This document shows, one piece after another, positions 32,317 to 40,472 of a stretch of DNA of 40,525 nt. The stretch's first letter is position 1, and each line of letters opens with the position of its first letter. The DNA lies in assembly GCA_016342585.1 (NCBI GenBank), contig JAEINK010000046.1:1-40525 (forward strand). The letters run 5' to 3'. The notes under the pieces are model-generated. The model made no database searches and was not told where the DNA came from. It worked only from the letters and a program-made list of their open reading frames with translations. Origin of the DNA: Spirochaetales bacterium. GTDB taxonomy: Bacteria > Spirochaetota > Spirochaetia > UBA9216. A program made the translations under genes and the position numbers.

Positions 32317-32345
32317 TGCAAATATTGGATAAAGGAGGTGAATTT

Positions 32346-33440
32346 TTGGACAGACGTCAAAAGTTAAGGCAGCGTAGTGAAGAGATAATTCTTGAGAATC
32401 AGACTGCCGGAGGTGCCATCCTGGCATGTCCCTCATTCAGCCAGTATAACTATTCATGGTTCAGGGACGGTGCGTTCATTGCCTTTGCTATGATAAGGAT
32501 TGGCAAACTGGATGAGGCGGAGAGATTCCTGAGCTGGGGAAATCGGGTTGTAATTTCCAGCAGGGGAAAGATCGAAGCGCTGGAGCAGAAACTTGACAGG
32601 GGGGGGGAGGTTCAGATCAGGGATTTTCTTGGTGCAAGATATACGGCTGAAGGTGAGGAGGATCAAACCGACTGGCCCAATTTTCAGATCGACGGGTATG
32701 GAACCTGGCTTTGGTGCATGGCCGAATATATGATGGAATCAGATCTTGCTGAACTTCCTTCCGAATGGAGAGAAGGAGCTGAACTTTCCATTAAATATCT
32801 GAAAATGGTCTGGATGATGCCAAACAGCGATTGCTGGGAGGAGTTCCCCGAAGAGGTTCATCCGGCAACCCTTGCATGTATTTACGGGGGTCTTAAAGGT
32901 ATTTCGCCCTGGCTGACTGGGATGAAACTTGAAACCTTTATTCAGGATGTGAGGAACTTTGTGTACGGCAATCTGAATGAAGAAGGATATTTCCCCAAGT
33001 ACATTGGCTCCGATCTGGTGGATTCAAGTCTGTTATGGATTGCCCTGCCTTTTGGTCTGGCCGATGTGAATGACCCTGTAATGATGAAAACAGCAGCATT
33101 AATCGAAGAGCAATTATTGGAAGAAGGAGGTGTAAAGCGTTACTCGGAGGATTCATATTATGGAGGCGGGCAGTGGATAATTCACTCCTGCTGGCTGGCC
33201 TGGTATTACTTTGAAACGGGCCGGGAAAATGAGGCGGATTCCCTTCTGGAATGGGTTGTTCGCCAACAGAAAGAAGACGGTTCATTGCCCGAACAGACAA
33301 CGGATATAACCAATGAACCGCCAATGGTAAGGGTCTGGGAACAAAGGTGGGGGACGATTGCAACGCCCCTTGTCTGGTCCCATGCCATGTTCCTGATCGT
33401 TGATCAGGTTTGCTCTAAGAGCAGAAAAGCCTGTCACTAA
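32346..33440 (+). CDS. GH15-type glucoamylase/glucodextranase-like enzyme
   Basis: A 364-residue (alpha/alpha)6-barrel enzyme of the GH15 glucoamylase kind. The start is the TTG at 32346: AAAGGAGGTG lies seven bases before it, whereas the longer ORF beginning inside the lacI-type gene would read through the operator. Landmarks: YNYSWFRDGAFIAFAM, TDWPNFQIDGYGTWLW, CWEEFPEEVHPAT with the likely general acid Glu165 or Glu166, and SLPEQTTD with the likely general base Glu316, followed by the family's ATPLVWSHA. There is no signal peptide, so it acts in the cytoplasm, releasing glucose from the non-reducing ends of imported oligosaccharides. Coupling with GH66 points to alpha-1,6 links; specificity is inferred. 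Confidence 0.88.
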   Translation: MDRRQKLRQRSEEIILENQTAGGAILACPSFSQYNYSWFRDGAFIAFAMIRIGKLDEAERFLSWGNRVVISSRGKIEALEQKLDRGGEVQIRDFLGARYTAEGEEDQTDWPNFQIDGYGTWLWCMAEYMMESDLAELPSEWREGAELSIKYLKMVWMMPNSDCWEEFPEEVHPATLACIYGGLKGISPWLTGMKLETFIQDVRNFVYGNLNEEGYFPKYIGSDLVDSSLLWIALPFGLADVNDPVMMKTAALIEEQLLEEGGVKRYSEDSYYGGGQWIIHSCWLAWYYFETGRENEADSLLEWVVRQQKEDGSLPEQTTDITNEPPMVRVWEQRWGTIATPLVWSHAMFLIVDQVCSKSRKACH

Positions 33441-33485
33441 AACAGGTATCTTGACTATACACATTTTGAAAAGGAGTGTTAAGTT

Positions 33486-34748
33486 ATGAAGATAAGATTG
33501 ATTTTTTTAAGTATTTTTGTTTTGGCAGTATTACCCCTGGCCGCATCCGGGCAGAAGGATAGTACTCAGATTGATTTTTTCTCCGGCCGGGTTGAAACGG
33601 TAGAGTGGACGGAAGGTGTTATAGCCGATTTCCAGGCCCTTCATCCGGATATTATTGTGGAGCATGAGTATCAGAATGATGCCTCGAATGTGATGAAGAT
33701 TAAACTTGCCTCAGGTGAGGTTCCTGATCTTACAACTGTAGTTACCCAGGATTTTATAGATCAGGGAATCTTTCAGGATCTATCCGATGAAGCGTTCTGG
33801 GGAAGACTTCTTCCTTCCGTAAAGGACCTCTGTACCGATCTAAAAACCGGTAAACAGTATAAGGTCGCAACCAATGTAACCATGGGCGGTCTTTTCTACA
33901 ACAAGGCTATGTTTGCTGATCTTGGACTGAAGGATGCCGAAACCTGGGATGAGTTTGTGGCAAACCTTTCGGCGGTTAAGAAAGCGAACCCTGATGTTAC
34001 CCCCCTCTTTCTGGCTGGTAAGGATTCCTGGACCCTGGGACACTTAATTGAATTCTGGGTTCATGGAATTATCAAGCAGGAGTTGGGAATTCCCGGATCA
34101 CGTCAGGCCTTCCTTGATAATGAGCTGGGTGATCTTGCCTTTGATGTTCCCGGTGGTTTGATGGAAAGTTTTGCTGCTGCACTTCTTGAGCTTCAGGCCA
34201 AGGGACTTATAAACAGCGATGCCGTCACAGCCACATATGATAATCAGAAAGAGGCTTTTGCTTCCGGTGAGGCTGCGATGATCAACCAGGGCATGTGGGT
34301 TGTTGGAGATATTATCAAACTCAATCCGGCCATGACCAGGAATATCGGCTTTGGTCCCTTTCCTCCGGTTATGGATGGATACAGACCCATGGTTCTTTGT
34401 GCCGAGGATTCAGTCTTTGCTGTTTCCGCTAATACAGAGAACAGCGACGCGGTTTTCACCTTCCTCGATTATCTCTTCCAGCCCGGGATTCAGAAGGAGT
34501 ACTGCGAGCTTCGAGGAATGCCCTCTGCCTTCACCGATGTGAAAGCCGACTGGTCACCAATAAGTGCTGATGTATCACGGGCCGTCAAGACTTATGTTAA
34601 TATTAACTTTTCAACCGAAGCTCCTTCAGCCCTGTCAGTAGATGACGCGGGCAGGCTTATCCAGGAACTCCTGACAGGAGCCTATGATACACCCTATGAG
34701 TTTGCCAAAGGTTATGCGGAAATCTGGAACAGCGCCTACGGTAATTAG
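33486..34748 (+). CDS. Sugar ABC transporter substrate-binding protein
   Basis: A 420-residue family-1 extracellular solute-binding protein (MalE class). Residues 1-22 are a signal peptide (IFLSIFVLAVLPLAASG); there is no lipobox Cys, unusual for a spirochaete, so it is likely soluble in the periplasm. Conserved segments include VEWTEGVIADFQALHPDI, KIKLASGEVPDL, GGLFYNKAMFADLGL with TWDEF, EAMINQGMWVVGDI-like text (GEAAMINQGMWVV), and a C-terminal helical stretch. AAAAGGAG precedes the ATG. It is followed by two permease genes and preceded by GH15, so the ligand is predicted to be an isomaltooligosaccharide or cyclodextran. Confidence 0.92.
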   Translation: MKIRLIFLSIFVLAVLPLAASGQKDSTQIDFFSGRVETVEWTEGVIADFQALHPDIIVEHEYQNDASNVMKIKLASGEVPDLTTVVTQDFIDQGIFQDLSDEAFWGRLLPSVKDLCTDLKTGKQYKVATNVTMGGLFYNKAMFADLGLKDAETWDEFVANLSAVKKANPDVTPLFLAGKDSWTLGHLIEFWVHGIIKQELGIPGSRQAFLDNELGDLAFDVPGGLMESFAAALLELQAKGLINSDAVTATYDNQKEAFASGEAAMINQGMWVVGDIIKLNPAMTRNIGFGPFPPVMDGYRPMVLCAEDSVFAVSANTENSDAVFTFLDYLFQPGIQKEYCELRGMPSAFTDVKADWSPISADVSRAVKTYVNINFSTEAPSALSVDDAGRLIQELLTGAYDTPYEFAKGYAEIWNSAYGN

Positions 34749-34768
34749 CAGATAGCTGTGTTTCCCCT

Positions 34769-34808
34769 CCGGGCCGGATACGCCTTCATCGGTTTATTCC
34801 GGTTCCGG
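34769..34808 (+). promoter_or_regulatory. Intercistronic hairpin after binding-protein gene
   Basis: CCGG-G-CCGGA pairs with TCCGG-TT-CCGG, giving nine GC-rich base pairs around a small internal loop. It lies in the 109-bp gap between the binding-protein and first permease genes. Hairpins at this place are known in sugar ABC operons to stabilise the binding-protein mRNA and reduce permease expression; that role here is inferred. Confidence 0.5.
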
Positions 34809-34857
34809 TTCGGGACTTATTAGTCTTATAATATTTTTGGAGAGTATTTAAATCGGT

Positions 34858-35730
34858 ATGAATATAAACACCGGCGGCTGGCATAAATACATGGCTCTTC
34901 CCGCCTTTTTTCTATTTGGAATATTTTTTCTCTTTCCGCTTTTCCGGGGTATGGTCCTGAGCTTCACAGCCTGGGATGGATTTTCTACCCCCGAGTTTAT
35001 CGGATTCAGGAACTTTATCAATTTCTTCTCGGATCGCCGGGCATTGAATGATGTAAAGACGACCCTTCTGTTCGCCCTGGGAAGTGCTCCCCTCTTGAAT
35101 ATCTGCGGACTTGCTCTGGCTCTTCTTTTAAATAATTCCTTTAAGGGCAGGGATGGGGTCAGGAGTCTTGTTTATCTTCCTGCAGTCATAAGTCCCATGA
35201 TAATGGGATCGGTCTGGTATCTTCTTCTTCAGCCCGAACGGGGACTTTTCTATATATGGCTTGAGCGGATTTCAGTGGAGCCGGGTAACTGGATGCTTGC
35301 TTCCAGATCTGCCCTGACCATGGTTGTTCTTGTTAATGTCTGGCAGTTTGCCGGAATGACCATGATTATCTATCTGGCGGGTCTTCAGGCAATTCCCTGC
35401 GAGCTCTATGAGGCTGCTGCGGTCGAAGGGGCGGGGCGGCTGAATGTATTCAGGTATATAACCCTGCCCCAGCTTTTTCCCGCCGTACGGATCAATATAA
35501 TAACAAATATCATCGGTTCCCTGTCTGTCTTCGAAATTATACTTGCCCTTACAGATGGAGGTCCGGGTTATGCAACCGAGTCATTGAGTATCTATATTAT
35601 GAGAATGTGTTACGGTAACAAGACAGGCTATTCGACGGCTGTGGCGATTATTCTTTTTCTGATTATCCTGGGACCTGTCCTTATCACCATGAAGGGGCTG
35701 AACAGGGTGGAGGGCAGTTATGAAGCTTAA
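34858..35730 (+). CDS. Sugar ABC transporter permease (MalF type)
   Basis: A 290-residue inner-membrane protein with six predicted helices. The cytoplasmic EAA loop, where the ATPase docks, reads YEAAAVEGAGRLNVFRYITLP, with the expected Glu-Ala-Ala and Gly. The N-terminal segment LFPLFRGMVLSFTAW and the loop FIGFRNFINFF are typical of MalF/UgpA-type subunits. TTTGGAGAG lies about 11 bases before the ATG. Its end overlaps the next permease by 11 bases. No ATPase gene is in this locus, so a shared MsmX/MsmK-type ATPase elsewhere is predicted. Confidence 0.93.
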   Translation: MNINTGGWHKYMALPAFFLFGIFFLFPLFRGMVLSFTAWDGFSTPEFIGFRNFINFFSDRRALNDVKTTLLFALGSAPLLNICGLALALLLNNSFKGRDGVRSLVYLPAVISPMIMGSVWYLLLQPERGLFYIWLERISVEPGNWMLASRSALTMVVLVNVWQFAGMTMIIYLAGLQAIPCELYEAAAVEGAGRLNVFRYITLPQLFPAVRINIITNIIGSLSVFEIILALTDGGPGYATESLSIYIMRMCYGNKTGYSTAVAIILFLIILGPVLITMKGLNRVEGSYEA

Positions 35731-36544
35731 CCTCACTGAAAGAATATCCCGCAGGGCTGTAGTCCTCGCCGTATCTCTTGCAGCCCTGATTCCCTTTTAT
35801 GCCCTTCTGCTTATCGCCATGAAAAGTCCCGAGGGAGGCTTGAGCTCCATCAGGCTTTTCCCTGATTTTCACCTTATTAACTTTCCCCTGGCATGGAAGA
35901 AGGCCAACATGGGGAGGTCGTTTTTTAATTCTACCCTGATCACCTTTGGGGCTGTGGGTCTTCTGGTAATACTTGCCGGAATGGCCGGATTCTCCATCGG
36001 GCGGGTCCGGTCCGGAATGAACAGGATTATCATGATGACCTTCCTGCTATGCATGATGATTCCCGGGATTATCAATACGGTTCCCCTTTACACCCTGCTG
36101 ATCAAACTTCGTGGAATAAATACATACTGGGCCATGATTGTGGTCCTGGCGGTAAACGCCATGCCCTTCGCCGTATTCCTATATTCCGGTTTTATAAGGG
36201 CCATGCCGGTAGAGATGGAGGAGTCTGCGGTTATCGACGGCTGTTCCCCCTTTGGCGCATTCTGGAGGATAACATTTCCCCTGCTCAAGCCGGTTACCGC
36301 CTCGGTGGTAATACTCCAGGGGCTTGGAATGTGGAACAATTTCGCACAGGCGGTGTTTTTCCTTCAGAACAGAAGGATGAGAACCATTCCCCTTGCAATC
36401 TCCATGTTTTTTCAGCAGTACGGTGCCGACTGGCCCCTTATGGCGGCGGCGGCCGTTCTAGGGCTTCTCCCGGCGGTAACTGCATTTCTTGTTTTTCAGA
36501 AATTCTTTATTCAGGGTATAACCACGGGAGCAATAAAAGGATGA
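35720..36544 (+). CDS. Sugar ABC transporter permease (MalG type)
   Basis: A 274-residue inner-membrane protein with six predicted helices. Its EAA loop is MEESAVIDGCSPFGAFWRIT, and the C-terminal half carries the family's VVILQGLGMWNNF and PLAISMFFQQYG segments. It overlaps the first permease by 11 bases and the GH66 gene by ATGA, so translation of all three is coupled. GGAGGG lies seven bases before its ATG. It pairs with the MalF-type subunit to form the channel for the predicted glucan oligosaccharide. Confidence 0.93.
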   Translation: MKLNLTERISRRAVVLAVSLAALIPFYALLLIAMKSPEGGLSSIRLFPDFHLINFPLAWKKANMGRSFFNSTLITFGAVGLLVILAGMAGFSIGRVRSGMNRIIMMTFLLCMMIPGIINTVPLYTLLIKLRGINTYWAMIVVLAVNAMPFAVFLYSGFIRAMPVEMEESAVIDGCSPFGAFWRITFPLLKPVTASVVILQGLGMWNNFAQAVFFLQNRRMRTIPLAISMFFQQYGADWPLMAAAAVLGLLPAVTAFLVFQKFFIQGITTGAIKG

Positions 36545-38268
36545 GCAGCAGAATAATTGAAAAGATACATGTCTTCACAAAGAAGGGGCAATATAAAAAA
36601 GGTGAAGAAATCGGCCTGGGAATCAGAGCCGGATTTGATTTTAATCCTGAAGAAGCTTGTCTCCGGGTAAGAATCTATCACCTTCATAGGCTTATCCATG
36701 AAACCGAAGTTGATATCAAAACAGAAATTTCCATCTCCGGGATAAGGAGTTTTGTCATATCCATTCTACTTCCTGTTGAACTTCTCCCGGAAGGCAGCCG
36801 GGGATTCGGATGTATCTGTGAGCTTCTGGAAAAAGGTGAAATTACTGGCCAGGGAGAGACCGCTTTCGATCTGGCTGATTCCGAAAGTCCGGTCCTCCGA
36901 TATGGTTTTTTATGCGATTTCCGCATCAATGATAGAATGAAGTCGGAAGAGTCCTTAAATTTTCTGTCAGAATTCCATATGACCCATGTTCAGTTCTACG
37001 ACTGGACCTGCCGCCACCATGAATATAAGGGAATGGAAGAGGTCTACAACGATACAATGGGAAAGGAGATCGACCTTCGGCTGGTAAAGGATGAGATTAC
37101 CGGATGCCGTAACCGCGGAATGGCCGCTCTGGGATACGGGGCCGTATATGCCGCCGGTGAGGAGTATCTTATTACTCATCCCAGGGAAGCACTCAGGGAT
37201 TGTGAGGGTGAAGCCTTCAACCTGATAGATAAGTTCTTTATTATGGATATAAGGGAGGGTTCGGAATGGCGGAAATGTCTTATGAACCAGTACCGGTATG
37301 CCCTGGAAGATGTAGGGTTTGACGGTATTCATATGGATACCTACGGATTTCCCAAGAGGGCATTTGGATTAGGTGATAGGGGACAAAGCCTTATATATCT
37401 AGAGGACCATTTTGCAGGACTGATCGATGAGACCCGGGATGTTCTGGGTGATGAAGCTACTTTAATTTTTAACAATGTGGGAAACTGGCCGGTTCATGCC
37501 ACAGGACCTGCCCACCAGGATGCGATCTATATCGAAGTCTGGGATCCCTACGATACCTATTCCCATATCAGGCAGATAATTATCGCCGCATCATCATATA
37601 AAAAGCCTGTAATCCTTGCCGCATACCTTGCTCCGTTCAGGCTGGAGCCTGATCATGGCGGAACCGGAAGCCTTTATTCGGCCCTGATACTTCATGGGGC
37701 AATTGTTTCTCTTGGTGCCTCCCATCTGTTTCTGGGTGAAGACGGAAACGCTCTTACTCAAGGATATTACAACGATTATTCGAAGCTCAGGTCCGATGAG
37801 AGGGAGAGGATTCTGAAGTATTACGATTTTCAGGTCAGGTATCTTGATCTGTTTCTTGATCCCTTTCTTGTGGAGATCTCAGAAACCCATACTGCCGGAG
37901 AGAATCGGGAATATTTTTTCGAAGGAGCCGAGACTTCGGCAGACGGCCGTCCGGGAAGAGTCTGGACAATCGTAAGAGAAAGTCGCGGGCGAAGGGTTAT
38001 CAGTCTTATTAATCTTACAGGTCAGGAAGAATCATTCTGGAACCGGGGAAAATCAGAACCTTCTGAGATCATGGGTTTTTCTTTGGATTTCCCTCTTGAC
38101 CGGCCCGAAGGGGAGCAGGGTCTATCAGCCTTTTTTGCTTCTCCCGATATAAATGATGGATCTATGATGATTCTGAATGTGGAGAGGGTCAGGAATGAGC
38201 GAGGTCCGGCGGGAAGTATCCGAATTAAGGATTTACCTCTTTGGTCGGTTATTGTCCTCGAAAGTTGA
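36541..38268 (+). CDS. GH66 family enzyme (dextranase / cycloisomaltooligosaccharide glucanotransferase type)
   Basis: A 575-residue protein; the ATG at 36541 overlaps the permease stop and is preferred to the long upstream extension, which is only the permease read in another frame. Residues 1-110 form a beta-rich N-domain, residues about 130-470 the catalytic barrel, and the rest a C-terminal beta domain. GH66 landmarks are VQFYDWTCRHHEY, FDGIHMDTYG with likely nucleophile Asp266, YIEVWDPYDTY with likely acid/base Glu332, ILAAYLAPF, and HGAIVSLGASHLFLGEDG, then YYDFQVRYLDLF. The Asp-Glu spacing (66) is near that of Streptococcus dextranase. No signal peptide, so it is cytoplasmic, unlike classic secreted dextranases. 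Whether it hydrolyses or transglycosylates cannot be told. Its 3' end overlaps the pseudogene on the other strand by 20 bases. Confidence 0.85.
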   Translation: MSSRIIEKIHVFTKKGQYKKGEEIGLGIRAGFDFNPEEACLRVRIYHLHRLIHETEVDIKTEISISGIRSFVISILLPVELLPEGSRGFGCICELLEKGEITGQGETAFDLADSESPVLRYGFLCDFRINDRMKSEESLNFLSEFHMTHVQFYDWTCRHHEYKGMEEVYNDTMGKEIDLRLVKDEITGCRNRGMAALGYGAVYAAGEEYLITHPREALRDCEGEAFNLIDKFFIMDIREGSEWRKCLMNQYRYALEDVGFDGIHMDTYGFPKRAFGLGDRGQSLIYLEDHFAGLIDETRDVLGDEATLIFNNVGNWPVHATGPAHQDAIYIEVWDPYDTYSHIRQIIIAASSYKKPVILAAYLAPFRLEPDHGGTGSLYSALILHGAIVSLGASHLFLGEDGNALTQGYYNDYSKLRSDERERILKYYDFQVRYLDLFLDPFLVEISETHTAGENREYFFEGAETSADGRPGRVWTIVRESRGRRVISLINLTGQEESFWNRGKSEPSEIMGFSLDFPLDRPEGEQGLSAFFASPDINDGSMMILNVERVRNERGPAGSIRIKDLPLWSVIVLES

Positions 38269-39119
38269 TCTGATATTCAATATGGTTCCGGCCGCCGGTT
38301 TTTGCCTTATAAAGAAGTTTTTCAATTTTTATGAGTGTTGATTCCAGAGTCTCATTGTTTTCAGGTATGGCCAATCCCATGCATACACTCATCTTCGGTA
38401 TTTTACTTTCCTCCAGGGGGGGTGTTTCCTTAAGGGTTTTCCGGATCCTCTTGGCTACATTAAGTGCCGGTTCAAGTTCTGTATCCGGAAGAATCAGGGT
38501 AAATTCCTTTCCTCCGCGCCTTCCAAATATATCGGCCGTCCGGGTAGATTCCCTGCAGATGGAACTGAAATACTTAAGCGCCTTATCAGCCGGTACTATG
38601 GCCGAAGGTGTCATTTATCAGTTTAAAATTATCCAAATCGAACATTATAACCGCCAGAGATCTGCCATGTCTTTTTCAAATGGAAAACTCTCTGCTTCCT
38701 TGCGTTCAGAGATATCCCTGATTACCCGGAGGACACCCTTTTTCAGATCGGGGGGTGAGTTATGATCTATGGCTTTTCCGGAGACGGATGTCCAGATTAA
38801 TGTGCCGTCCTTCTTTTTTAACTGATAATCGAGTTCCATAATTTCCTGGTGAACCAGGGATTCATAGAATTTTCTGCCAAACTTTTCAAATTCCTCCATG
38901 CTCGGATGGCGAATCATATCCAAAAATTCTTGTACATTCAGGATTTACATTCTGGATGATTCTGCCCTTGTTGACCCGGGCTATTTCAACCACACTGTTA
39001 TTTAAAAAACATCCAGAGATGATAATTTCTCGTTTTCCTGAAGATCTTTTATTGACATCTTCTGTTGATCTCAAATCCCGGAAGTGGACGGAGGAGAAGG
39101 GACTTACACCAAAATGCAC
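38249..39119 (-). pseudogene. Decayed PAS-GGDEF diguanylate cyclase gene
   Basis: Three successive minus-strand frames together give one PAS-GGDEF protein. First (39119-38886): EIARVNKGRIIQNVNPECTR and IFGYD, the start of a PAS domain. Second (about 38923-38645): the PAS end with DYQLKKKDGTLIWTSVSGKA and VIRDISERKEAE. Third: KRHGRSLAVIMFDLDNF and KLINDTFGHSTG in a further frame, stopping at TGATAA near 38601, then ADKALKYF onward to 38249. Material is missing at the first junction and again between PAS and GGDEF, where the usual DxLTGxxNRR start is absent. A one-base shift splits the GHSTG/ADKAL joint. The signature reads GGKEF, not GGDEF or GGEEF, and an RTAD I-site precedes it by five residues. 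The product would not be an active cyclase. Confidence 0.85.
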
Positions 39120-39121
39120 AA

Positions 39122-39142
39122 GGCCCGCGATCCGCGGGGGCC
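39122..39142. terminator. GC-rich hairpin between pseudogene and helicase gene
   Basis: GGCCCGCG and CGCGGGGGCC pair around ATC, with two extra G bases bulged. It lies downstream of the minus-strand helicase stop and before the pseudogene, so it may terminate helicase transcription. No T-tract lies on that side, so intrinsic termination is doubtful. Confidence 0.4.
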
Positions 39143-39209
39143 GGCAGGTTTGATCAAGTTAAAAATCTTTTGCTGTGATCTCTGAATGTGGTGGATGCTT
39201 TATGATGGT

Positions 39210-40340
39210 TCAGCAATAACCGTCTATCTTTATTCTCTCGATTCGTTTTTTCATTTTATTTTCAATGACTCTGAAATGCTGTTCTTCGTCTTGCGAAATG
39301 AGGGTGATGGCTTCACCCGGATTTTCGGCCCGGCCAGTCCTGCCAATTCGGTGAATATATGTTTTGGGTGAGCGGGGAAGTTCATAGTTTATAACCCAGG
39401 GCAGGTTCTCAATATCTATCCCCCGGGCAAGGAGATCGGTTGTTACCAGTACATGGAGCTTTCCATATTTAAATTTAGTTAGAAGATTGGTTCTGACTCC
39501 TTGAGTTTTTTTTCTATGAATTGATTCCGCATCAATGTTGTTCTTTTTGAGCTTGTCTGCAACCCTGTCCGCCCTTGCAACCGAAGATGTAAATATAAGG
39601 ACCTGTGTCATCTCTTTGCTGTTTATTAAATGGCGAAGTAGAGGCCCTTTTCTACCTTCGGCAACCGAGTATACGCTCTGATTTATCAGTTCAATATCTT
39701 TTTCTTCGGTTTCAATTTTTATAACAACCGGATCATGAAGAAGTATCTGGTTTATATTGCCAATATCATCGTTCAGGGTTGCAGAGAAGAGAAGGTTTTG
39801 CCTCTTTGGAGGCAGTAGATCAATAATTTTGTTCACTTCTGTTTTAAAGCCTGCGTTCAGTATTTTATCGGCCTCATCGAGGACCAGGATTTCAACTTCT
39901 CCGAGGTGAACCGCATTTTTCTCAATCAATTCAAGTAGACGCCCGGGTGTTGCAATTAGAATGTTAACGTTTACCATAGACATCATCTGAGGGTTTATCG
40001 AAGTTCCGCCGAACACGGCCAATGTTTTTATCCGTTCGGGAAGCGATTCTTCAAATAATTTAAAAACATCATTTACCTGCACTGCCAGTTCCCGGGTTGG
40101 AACCAATACCAAAACGGCTATGTGTCTGGTTTTTTTTAAACTTATTCCCTGGATATTCATCAAAATTGGCAATACATAACTGGCCGTTTTACCGGAGCCT
40201 GTTTTTGCTATACCTAGCACATCTTTATGATTCAGGATGGCCGGTATTGCCTCCTTCTGAATGGGATAGGGGGTAATATATTTTTGTTTTTCAAGAGTCT
40301 TTAATAAAGATTGAGAAAGTCCAAGAGAGGTAAAAGACAT
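39210..40340 (-). CDS. DEAD-box RNA helicase (RhlE-like)
   Basis: A 376-residue core helicase without long extension. Motifs in order: Q motif (FTSLGLSQSLLKTLEKQKYI, then PYPIQKEAIP), motif I AKTGSGKT, Ia PTRELAVQ, Ib TPGRLLEL, II DEAD (VLDEADKIL), III SAT, IV VLIFTSS, V TTDLLARGIDI, VI HRIGRTGRA. The lack of a basic C-terminal tail and the size place it with RhlE/SrmB-like minimal helicases, which unwind structured RNA in ribosome assembly or cold adaptation. It is monocistronic on the minus strand. The upstream 185 bp holds its promoter region and two short inverted repeats. Family assignment is firm; the RNA target is unknown. Confidence 0.94.
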   Translation of the reverse strand: MSFTSLGLSQSLLKTLEKQKYITPYPIQKEAIPAILNHKDVLGIAKTGSGKTASYVLPILMNIQGISLKKTRHIAVLVLVPTRELAVQVNDVFKLFEESLPERIKTLAVFGGTSINPQMMSMVNVNILIATPGRLLELIEKNAVHLGEVEILVLDEADKILNAGFKTEVNKIIDLLPPKRQNLLFSATLNDDIGNINQILLHDPVVIKIETEEKDIELINQSVYSVAEGRKGPLLRHLINSKEMTQVLIFTSSVARADRVADKLKKNNIDAESIHRKKTQGVRTNLLTKFKYGKLHVLVTTDLLARGIDIENLPWVINYELPRSPKTYIHRIGRTGRAENPGEAITLISQDEEQHFRVIENKMKKRIERIKIDGYC

Positions 40341-40439
40341 ATTATCTATTCCTTTAGCATGATTGCCTTTGAATAGGCGATTTTACAACAGTAGTTCGTT
40401 TTTGACCAGCACAGGAACTCCATGGCTTTGGTTATTTTT

Positions 40440-40472
40440 TCACATCTGTGAAATGATAGGAACTGTCATTTC
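40440..40472. promoter_or_regulatory. Two overlapping inverted repeats upstream of the helicase gene
   Basis: TCACA-TC-TGTGA (40440-40451) overlaps GAAATGA / TCATTTC (40450-40472, 9-nt centre). They lie 100-130 bases upstream of the helicase start on its strand. They may be regulatory sites or belong to the neighbouring gene beyond the window. Nothing else is seen in 40341-40525. Confidence 0.35.

Noticed and set aside
32238..32345. Extension of the GH15 ORF upstream into the repressor gene
   Set aside because: No ribosome site at that ATG; it would overlap the repressor end and read through operator O2, while a strong ribosome site serves TTG 32346.
36049..36540. 164-codon upstream extension of the GH66 ORF
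   Set aside because: It is the MalG-type permease gene read in another frame; ATG 36541 overlaps the permease stop and starts recognisable sequence.
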